From positions 1 to 42,101 of the forward strand of contig CANMBF010000023.1 in NCBI GenBank assembly GCA_947496065.1: a DNA stretch of 42,101 nucleotides, in the 5' to 3' direction. The position numbers and the translations under genes were made by a program. How positions within the stretch are numbered: the first letter of the stretch is position 1; each line of letters begins with the position of its first letter. The notes beneath the pieces were generated by a model, which worked only from the letters and a program-made list of their open reading frames with translations, did no database searches and was not told the origin of the DNA. The DNA is from Bacteroidota bacterium (GTDB lineage: Bacteria > Bacteroidota > Bacteroidia > NS11-12g > UBA955). Below, in pieces: positions 36,101 through 42,101 of the stretch.

Positions 36101-39100
36101 ACATTGTTTTGCAGAATCAATTTTAAACAGTGCCACTGGCATTGGCCATACGTATGCATTTTTGCGAATGGAATCGATGCAACCGGCATTCGAAACCAGT
36201 TTCAAAACAACAGCATAGGTCGAATCTTTTGGCCATTGAACAGCAAAGGTATCTTTGCCTATAAGTTGCTTTACCATCGAACGCCAATAGGTTGTATAGG
36301 TACCTTGAGGTATCTTAGAGGTCGTAATGGCGGTCATTTTATTGGACCTAAAACAAGCGGTGGAATCCACCCATTTAAAATTGGCAACGGGCATACTAAA
36401 TACTTGTACTTTTTGATAGGAACTGTCTTTACACCCGAAATTAGATTGTACAAATAAACTGCAGGTATATGACCCAAAATTTAGATAAGCATGCGCAGGA
36501 TTTTTAAGTGTACTTGCATTTGCATCTCCAAATTGCCATGCATAGGATATGCTACCATGAGAAATACTCGAGCGGTTGGTAAAGTTAAACTGATTGGCTT
36601 TCAAACACTGTTTTAAAGTATCAATTTTAAACGCACTAATAGGCATAGGATGTACAACCAAAATTTGATTGGCTGTATCTTTACAATCCTTGTTGCTGAT
36701 GGCAACTAACTTTAACTTGAAAGTATCAACGCTTAAATAGCGGTGGGTGGTAATAGCTGAAATGGAGGTATCGCCATCTCCAAAATACCATGTGACACTG
36801 CTTGTGTAAGGATTGCTGATTTTAGACGAATCTTTATAGGTGAACAAATTATTTCTAAAGCATTGTTCTTTAATTTGCCGAGAAATAATGGCCTGTGGTT
36901 TTGGGTGAATGGCAATTGTTTTATAACTGGTATCCCAACAATTAACCGAATTCTGAACCCTCAATGAAACGCTGCGCGACCCAACGCTATTGTATTTGTA
37001 TTTAAATTGTTTCTGCGTATTGGTAACCCCTGAATCCAAAGTCCAAATTCTTGATCGTATGCTTGTATCAATTGTTGAAACATCCTTCAATGAAATTGAA
37101 TCTGCAGTATTGATACAATTTTCAGAAGCACTTAATTGAATTATTGATTTTGGTGACGGCCTTACATAAACTAACTTGACAATGGTATCATAACAAAAAT
37201 TGTTTGAGCGTGCAATAAGTTTAATGGCATACGTATCTGCGGCTAGAAAACTATAAACAATATTGGCCTTACTCGATACATACCCATTTGACAATCGCCA
37301 TTCATAGGCTGTAATCGTACCGGAATACATAACAGACGAATTACTTAAAACAAAACGGTTTTGATTCAAACATTGACTTGTACTATTGCTATTAAAATTG
37401 GCCTTGGGGTTGGCGTAAATTTGAATCTGTTTACTTACTGAATCTGCACAGCCTTGCACACTGGTGGTCTTGAGTTTAACGATGTATTTTCCTGTGTCGG
37501 CATAGGTCTTTGAAAAGGCATTCGATTGAAGATTTGTGCCATCGCCCATGGTCCATGCATTGCTCTGAACCGCTTGTTTTGAACTGCCTGTATTTGTGAA
37601 ATTAATAGTGTTTTTAAGACATACATTAACGGCTGTAAAATTGGGTTTTGGCTTGGCCCAAACCCTTACCTGTTTAGAAACAACATCACTACAACCCGAG
37701 CGGTTTCGCACCGTTAATTTTACTGTATAAAAAACAGAATCTTTGGGATAGATATAGTTGGGATTTTTTGATGAACTGCTCACCCCATTTCCAAAATTCC
37801 AAGTATAGTTGGTAATAATATCATTAAATGATTTTGATATATCTTTAAAATTTGTAGCTTTCCCTTGGCATATTTCGTTAAACGTAAAATCGGCCTCCGG
37901 TAATGGATACACAAAAATGTCCCGAGCGACTGAATCAACGCAGCCATACTGACTAAAAGCTCTTAACAGGATGGTGTATTTTCCTGAATCGGCAAACTGG
38001 TGCACCGGATTTTTTAAGGTACTTGAACTACCATCGCCAAAACTCCAACTATATTTAACAATCGTTCCAGTTGTTATTGTCGAAGTATTGGTAAACGTGG
38101 TGGTATAAGTGGCACAATTGGTTGAATGTGTAAATTTGGGTTTAGGTAATTCGTAGACTTCAATTTTAGGCGAATATTTTGTAAGCGGATTCGCCACAAA
38201 TGTATCAGCACAGGTGACAGAAATACCATTGTTTAAAAACGTATTACGAGCAATCAACTGAGGCCTAAAAATACCATAATTGGTATAGGTGAAATTAATA
38301 TTGGCATTCGAATTTGAGATGCTGATATTGTTGGCAGGATTTTTATACAACCAAGTGTAGCTGTTGGCATTTGTACTTTTGTTTTTAAAGGTCACTTTTA
38401 ATGGCATGCAGCCGGCAGTATCCGATACCATTTCAAATCTAGCCTCAGGACCGTTAATAAAAAAAGAATCTTTTTTTGAATCCTTACAGCCCAGCGTATT
38501 GCTCACCAGTAATTCAACATCGTGCCAACCGTGCTTAAAGAATTTATAGGGATTTTTTAATAGACTGGAGCTACTGGCTTGGTCAAAATACCACGCATAC
38601 GTTTTAATGCTGTCGTCTTTATGTCCAAACTGATTGATGCTGTCGTAGACACTCGCCGATGATTTGAATTGAAACACTTGGGCGCACACCAATTGCTTAC
38701 TAGGCAAAGTCATGCGCGAGAACACATCGAACACCCGAATAGGAATTGGATAATCAAGTGTATCCACACAACCAACACTGTCGGTGTATTCCAATTTAAC
38801 AGTATAGTTTCCGATCTTATTAAATTTGAAATAGGTTTGGTAATTGGTATTTGAAAAGCCGTTGCCATCGGCCATATCCCAGCGCGTTGTTTCTTTATTG
38901 CTTGCAACCCTTAATGGGTTTCTCCAATAAGCAGGACCATTCCAATAATTGGTGGTATTGACAACTTTAACACTGTCACCCAAACATATTTTATTTTTAT
39001 CAAATTGCAACGACGCTTGCGCACCAATTTTAAGAACCATTGAGTCGATGGCAACACAACCATTGGCATGGCGCATGGTCAATATGACCATGTAACGGCC

Positions 39101-41566
39101 TCGTTTCTTATACGTGTGCGTTCGTTTCCCCAAACTTAAGTTTGATTCATTCACACCATCGCCATAATTCCAATTGATGTACACAATGGAATCGAGTGTT
39201 GAATCATTCAACATAAAATCGAAGGTAGAATTCTTGCAATATTGAACCGCTGGATTATAAGTAGAGGTGAATCTTGGATCTGTCAATCCAAATCGCAGTT
39301 GATGGTGATAAAACGCAGTGTCTCTGCAAATCCTGCCATTGGTATCGCTTCCATTTTGAATGATAATACCGATACTAATATTCCCATTAGAATCACAAGG
39401 CACATAGGCGTAATTGTGAGTATAAGTATTCACTTGCCACCAAGCACTAAAATTACCTGAGTTTTCTGCACAAAGAGAATCCCACATCACCCACGACCGC
39501 TCGCGTCCGCAGGCTGGCTTGGTTGCACTAAAATCAATCCAGACATTTTTAGACTTCTCAGGACCTAAACAAAAGCCACCAACTGACCCCAAACTAATAC
39601 CTGTATGGGCATCAGGTTTTCTTAAGGGCAAGCCAAAATATTTAATATCAGAGCACCCTAAAATAGAATCTACTAGCTTTAGTTTAACTGTATAGCAGTT
39701 ATCCCGCCCTTTTTTGTACATGTGTTTAAACCTAAACGAATCGACACTCAAATTACAATTGCTATCAACATTTTGATTGATATTTGATTGGATGGTACAA
39801 TTGCCCGCATAGGGATCTTGTGCATCCCAAAACACCGATATTTTGTTATTGAGGTACAACAGAGAGGTATTGGTAAAATAAACGGTGTCCTTCACCTGGC
39901 ATTGGTAACGGTTAACTATGTTCGTATTGGCCAATGGGCCATACACGATATTGGGTTTTAAATTGATGAAGGAATCGCAGCCTAATTTACTCACCCTCAC
40001 TTTAGGGTAGTAGGTTCCTATTCGGTTTCCTCGGTAGTATTGGTGACTGACATTCCACCCATTGAGTGTATCCCCATCGCCAAAAAACCAAGTTGCAAAC
40101 GCGCCTTTAACGGATGTTTGAATAAATTTATACTGGTTGCTTGATTGACACGAATCAATGGCGTAGTTATACCCATCAACTTTAAAATTGATATTTTTAA
40201 TGGTATCTGGCGACGAAAAAGAATCCTTACAGCCATATAGGTCTGTGATGCTTAATTTAATTTTAAATACCCCATTGGCAATGTATTGGTGTTTTACATT
40301 GTTAAATATGCTGGTATCAAAACTTGAGCTATCACCCCAATTCCATGAAAAACGTTTAACCACAGGAATTTGCATATTGCTTAAATTTACAACCGATACC
40401 ATGGTCTTAAAACAACCGCCAGTGATAGTCACTTTAAAATCTGCCCTGGGGTCTTTGTAAACCTGAACACTGTCGTTTGGTGCCGTATACCGCGCGGCAC
40501 ATCCGTTGGTATCAATTACTTCGTGGGTAATTTTATACATCCCACCATTTTTATCATTGTAGGTATAGCATGCGCCTAAACTCGATTTATTTAATTGCAC
40601 ACTTGAGCCATCGTCCCACAACATATTGCTGTAGACAATATGTGTTGAATCCAATCCAAATTGCAAACACGTTTGATTGTCTTTATAGCATTGTTTTCTT
40701 GGCGTCAAAATGGTAAAAAATGCATTGGGCCTTTTGTAAACCAATACAGAGTCTTTATTAAAAATACAGACATTACCGTTGCTGTAGGTCAATTTTACAC
40801 CAATGTGTTTTAATCCAGGATTGCTGTATTGATGCGTAAAGGTTTTATTGTTAGAAATGGACCCATCCCCAAGATTCCAAGCGTATAGCTTAACAGAATC
40901 AGTTCCATGTTGAATGTCAATACCCAAATCATCGCCCGGACAAATCGAATCGGTGGACAATAAAACATTGGGTTGCGCAAAAACGGTTAAATTTTTTTGA
41001 ATAGAATCTGAGCACCCTTGTGTGGTTTGCACAAGAAACTTAACAGTTCTTACACCAGTTGAAGTATAGACATGTTGGGGCGAAGCTTGATTGCTCGTAT
41101 AACCATCGCCAAATTGATACCAATAACTGCTCATTGGATTATTAAAATCTGTCAGACTTGTATCGGTAAATTGCGCAGAAAGACCCAAACAAGCATTGAT
41201 AAAGTTAAAATTAGCAATTGGTTTATTATACACCGACCATGTATGCCAAACAGTATCAATTATACCATTTGTATCTCTAACAATTAAACGGACATTAAAG
41301 GTGCCTTTGCCAGCAAATATATGCATCACATTGGTGTCATTGCTCGTATTTAAAAAACCAGAAATGGAATCATCAAAATCCCAAAACAGTGAATCCCCTT
41401 GGCCTGTAAATTTGAAAAATACTGAATCGCCAAGACACTTTGAACCCGAAATAGAGAAAGACGCATTGCTTTGAGAATATGCAGCATTACATAAAATAAA
41501 AATGAAACAAACTAGCAATTTGCGCAAGTAACTTGTTTTATATTTTATGTTTTTTAAGATATTCAC
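33158..41566 (-). CDS. Giant multi-PKD-domain secreted protein with T9SS type B sorting domain (paralog 2)
   Basis: A protein of about 2800 residues built like the one at 4451-13603. It has a signal peptide (LRKLLVCFIFILCNAAYSQ), about 29 PKD-like domains with FGDG-like, H-x-Y and GC-x-D motifs and mostly paired cysteines, a GGLFTG module, an Ig-like domain (QLGNDTLLC ... LKAKNWNSTYVW), and a type B T9SS sorting domain (LPTAFTPNGDQLNGYY, IFNRWGELIYIG, GWDG). Domains 1-12 align one to one with paralog 1, including the divergent eighth domain (CLGPEKSKN; IGIIIQNGSDTNGR). No block duplication of the paralog-1 kind is evident. No ATG lies near the signal peptide: GTG 41566 or TTG 41527 must be used. 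A -7 box at 41574-41581 favours TTG 41527. It is probably a surface or matrix adhesin; partner unknown. Confidence 0.9.
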   Translation of the reverse strand: MNILKNIKYKTSYLRKLLVCFIFILCNAAYSQSNASFSISGSKCLGDSVFFKFTGQGDSLFWDFDDSISGFLNTSNDTNVMHIFAGKGTFNVRLIVRDTNGIIDTVWHTWSVYNKPIANFNFINACLGLSAQFTDTSLTDFNNPMSSYWYQFGDGYTSNQASPQHVYTSTGVRTVKFLVQTTQGCSDSIQKNLTVFAQPNVLLSTDSICPGDDLGIDIQHGTDSVKLYAWNLGDGSISNNKTFTHQYSNPGLKHIGVKLTYSNGNVCIFNKDSVLVYKRPNAFFTILTPRKQCYKDNQTCLQFGLDSTHIVYSNMLWDDGSSVQLNKSSLGACYTYNDKNGGMYKITHEVIDTNGCAARYTAPNDSVQVYKDPRADFKVTITGGCFKTMVSVVNLSNMQIPVVKRFSWNWGDSSSFDTSIFNNVKHQYIANGVFKIKLSITDLYGCKDSFSSPDTIKNINFKVDGYNYAIDSCQSSNQYKFIQTSVKGAFATWFFGDGDTLNGWNVSHQYYRGNRIGTYYPKVRVSKLGCDSFINLKPNIVYGPLANTNIVNRYQCQVKDTVYFTNTSLLYLNNKISVFWDAQDPYAGNCTIQSNINQNVDSNCNLSVDSFRFKHMYKKGRDNCYTVKLKLVDSILGCSDIKYFGLPLRKPDAHTGISLGSVGGFCLGPEKSKNVWIDFSATKPACGRERSWVMWDSLCAENSGNFSAWWQVNTYTHNYAYVPCDSNGNISIGIIIQNGSDTNGRICRDTAFYHHQLRFGLTDPRFTSTYNPAVQYCKNSTFDFMLNDSTLDSIVYINWNYGDGVNESNLSLGKRTHTYKKRGRYMVILTMRHANGCVAIDSMVLKIGAQASLQFDKNKICLGDSVKVVNTTNYWNGPAYWRNPLRVASNKETTRWDMADGNGFSNTNYQTYFKFNKIGNYTVKLEYTDSVGCVDTLDYPIPIRVFDVFSRMTLPSKQLVCAQVFQFKSSASVYDSINQFGHKDDSIKTYAWYFDQASSSSLLKNPYKFFKHGWHDVELLVSNTLGCKDSKKDSFFINGPEARFEMVSDTAGCMPLKVTFKNKSTNANSYTWLYKNPANNISISNSNANINFTYTNYGIFRPQLIARNTFLNNGISVTCADTFVANPLTKYSPKIEVYELPKPKFTHSTNCATYTTTFTNTSTITTGTIVKYSWSFGDGSSSTLKNPVHQFADSGKYTILLRAFSQYGCVDSVARDIFVYPLPEADFTFNEICQGKATNFKDISKSFNDIITNYTWNFGNGVSSSSKNPNYIYPKDSVFYTVKLTVRNRSGCSDVVSKQVRVWAKPKPNFTAVNVCLKNTINFTNTGSSKQAVQSNAWTMGDGTNLQSNAFSKTYADTGKYIVKLKTTSVQGCADSVSKQIQIYANPKANFNSNSTSQCLNQNRFVLSNSSVMYSGTITAYEWRLSNGYVSSKANIVYSFLAADTYAIKLIARSNNFCYDTIVKLVYVRPSPKSIIQLSASENCINTADSISLKDVSTIDTSIRSRIWTLDSGVTNTQKQFKYKYNSVGSRSVSLRVQNSVNCWDTSYKTIAIHPKPQAIISRQIKEQCFRNNLFTYKDSSKISNPYTSSVTWYFGDGDTSISAITTHRYLSVDTFKLKLVAISNKDCKDTANQILVVHPMPISAFKIDTLKQCLKANQFNFTNRSSISHGSISYAWQFGDANASTLKNPAHAYLNFGSYTCSLFVQSNFGCKDSSYQKVQVFSMPVANFKWVDSTACFRSNKMTAITTSKIPQGTYTTYWRSMVKQLIGKDTFAVQWPKDSTYAVVLKLVSNAGCIDSIRKNAYVWPMPVALFKIDSAKQCLRSNLFKYRNYSAAKDGQMRYQWALGNGYSASQKDTQMRYANQGSYTVQLIASSVKNCKDTLQQIALVHPMPKALFGINDSTQCLNTQNFVFTDKSAIAYGSLNRQWTWGDVGLDTAKMMAHYFAKDTLFKNRLVSVSDQNCKDTAHLFVESYSVPKPNFNVNDTDQCLAVQNFQMTNLSKIKQGTMGYQWLFGDGNSASSINAKHVYALPGNYTIQLTAISNFGCRDSLSKTNLVYHQPKAKLLVNDSDQCLRFNKFILTGNSTIQQGSITTYYWDTSGLNVLGFKDRTLVFGSFGTKMLSYSVQSDKGCLDTLYQTLTVHPMPKATFTINDSVQCAQNNQYVFKATSRIAYGTLKHSWFLAQQYRDSGSQISRTFNQTDTPIIQLVTVSDQFCTDTLERLVYVQPSPKAFFTLNQSGQCLKINEFNGLNRSTLEHGDMRFVWRIADGFTSTDTNINHRFNKHGDYKIHLWVSSQYDCVDSFDTTVLVHPEPNVSFSVNDASQCLKGNQFVFNNLSTIDSTNMSFHWNFSDGDTSNLKAPTHQYKLYGNYKVKVIAKSAYGCLDSVIQLIVVSPMPKAAFNAKDSDQCINAQSFDFINTSSVQTGALKSHLWTLNGQSAATWNVSNYKFNQVGTLPVRLIEISDSLCSDTASRTIVVYAKPVADFSINDTAQCLVGNRFILRSTATDWNGILKHQWWVDNAVSSADSFLIKSFVKAGWHAIQYVSTSNTLCHDTILKLVRVKPMPDAKFNILKPYYCNNEPPQLLTPIVPGGLFTGINVIGDYLYPKQLFADTVNYTVTIDNCTSSSKQSTMIYPMPLIQLGNDTLLCQTESIVLKAKNWNSTYVWQDGHTDETYEVKRPGVYWVTATNICGSAADTISVDYRNYNCRMWLPTAFTPNGDQLNGYYKPIGIDVIDMDYNIFNRWGELIYIGDINSQGWDGTYKDLPAQDAYFFVHVTYSYRNAGKKYVFYEREVFYLLR

Positions 41567-41573
41567 TAAAAGA

Positions 41574-41581
41574 CAAAAATA
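41574..41581 (-). promoter_or_regulatory. -7 box of giant PKD gene 2
   Basis: CAAAAATA on the plus strand reads TATTTTTG on the minus strand, an exact TAnnTTTG. No TTG occurs at -33 spacing. The predicted start, around 41568, would leave almost no leader for GTG 41566 and about 40 bases for TTG 41527. Confidence 0.5.
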
Positions 41582-42046
41582 AAGTTTTATATATTTAATA
41601 TGCTATTAATAAATATAAAACAAAATAATAATAATTGCAATTAAGGTCTCTTTTATCTTCAAAAACAATGGTATTCAGCTCACAGAAGTTTATAAAGACA
41701 CTTTCCCATTTTTCTATTAGTTTGGCAAACATTACCCCTTCTAAAAGTAAAATTGCTTACGTGGTCTTTACTTTCAATCGCGAAAATATTTCACAGCCAT
41801 TGACACCACTAATAGGCCGCTTAAGTTAAAAATGAGTCTTATCTACCTTTATTATTTAAAAAATATTTTTAATTAATTCAAAAACGGTGGGTGGAATTCC
41901 TTAAAACGGCTTAAAAAGAGAAGAAAAGAGTGATAATATTTGAAGAATTGTCAGTCAAAAATAGACCAAAAAAGAAGTAAAATTGGAGGGGTTCATTTTT
42001 CGCATTTTAAAAAAAGAATCCGGTTTTTATCCACTTTGCATAAAAA
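41582..42046. other. AT-rich intergenic region at right edge
   Basis: About 465 bases with no supportable gene. It separates giant gene 2 from whatever lies beyond the right edge. One plus-strand open frame (41635-41829) has no recognizable content. Confidence 0.45.
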
Positions 42047-42073
42047 AAGGCTAACAGAATGAATGCTAGCCTT
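42047..42073 (-). terminator. Rho-independent terminator for a minus-strand gene beyond the right edge
   Basis: AAGGCTA at 42047-42053 pairs with TAGCCTT at 42067-42073 (7-bp stem, 13-base loop). Read on the minus strand, the stem is followed by a run of Ts (complement of A42042-42048), the classic intrinsic terminator form. It predicts a minus-strand gene ending to the right of the window. Confidence 0.7.
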
Positions 42074-42101
42074 GTACTTCGTAATTTCGTAGTCCGTAGG
42101 G

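Noticed and set aside
41635-41829. 64-codon plus-strand frame at the right edge
   Set aside because: No recognizable features; it lies in AT-rich intergenic DNA with no convincing promoter.

Overview
The window is chromosomal DNA from a Bacteroidota bacterium, which I cannot place more finely than the phylum. Three things support this. Promoters follow the Bacteroidota pattern TTG-N19/20-TAnnTTTG, with exact -7 boxes at 271, 4418, 31216 and 32118 (plus) and at 279, 30206 and 41574 (minus). Three very large secreted proteins end in type IX secretion (T9SS) sorting domains. Intergenic DNA is AT-rich and carries short degenerate repeats. No rRNA, tRNA, CRISPR array or phage is visible.

Layout. 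1-2583: housekeeping genes. These are the 5' part of fructose-1,6-bisphosphatase (minus), divergent from aspartate kinase, then DUF1456, PH-domain and DUF3820 proteins. 2840-3856: a dipeptide epimerase (minus). 4451-13603: a 3050-residue protein of about 32 PKD-like domains with a type B T9SS tail, including a 1263-bp tandem duplication. 13817-20335 (minus): a FlgD-like/NHL/PA14/Ig-repeat protein with a type A T9SS tail, split by one in-frame TAA. 21093-22822 (minus): a glycosylasparaginase-like gene, also split by an in-frame TAA, coupled to cutC. 23380-26941 (minus): a hybrid histidine kinase overlapping a response-regulator adenylyl cyclase. 27254-31805: accessory genes, comprising a 5'-truncated HIT gene, three lipoprotein-type genes and a lipid-anchored stand-alone Cache-like sensor domain. 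32151-32739: a HigBA-like toxin-antitoxin pair among gene relics and duplicated sequence. 33158-41566 (minus): a second giant PKD protein, paralogous to the first.

The two giant proteins share domain order from the N-terminus through at least the twelfth domain and have closely similar tails. They are convergently oriented and bracket the remaining accessory genes. With the NHL/PA14/Ig protein they make a locus devoted largely to long, repetitive, probably cell-surface proteins. No T9SS machinery is encoded here.

Gene decay is concentrated in the central part. It includes two nonsense codons in otherwise intact reading frames, a half HIT gene, an orphan T9SS tail and a duplicated, frameshifted 3' end of the Cache-like gene. 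All assignments come from reading the sequence and from family knowledge; no database search was run.
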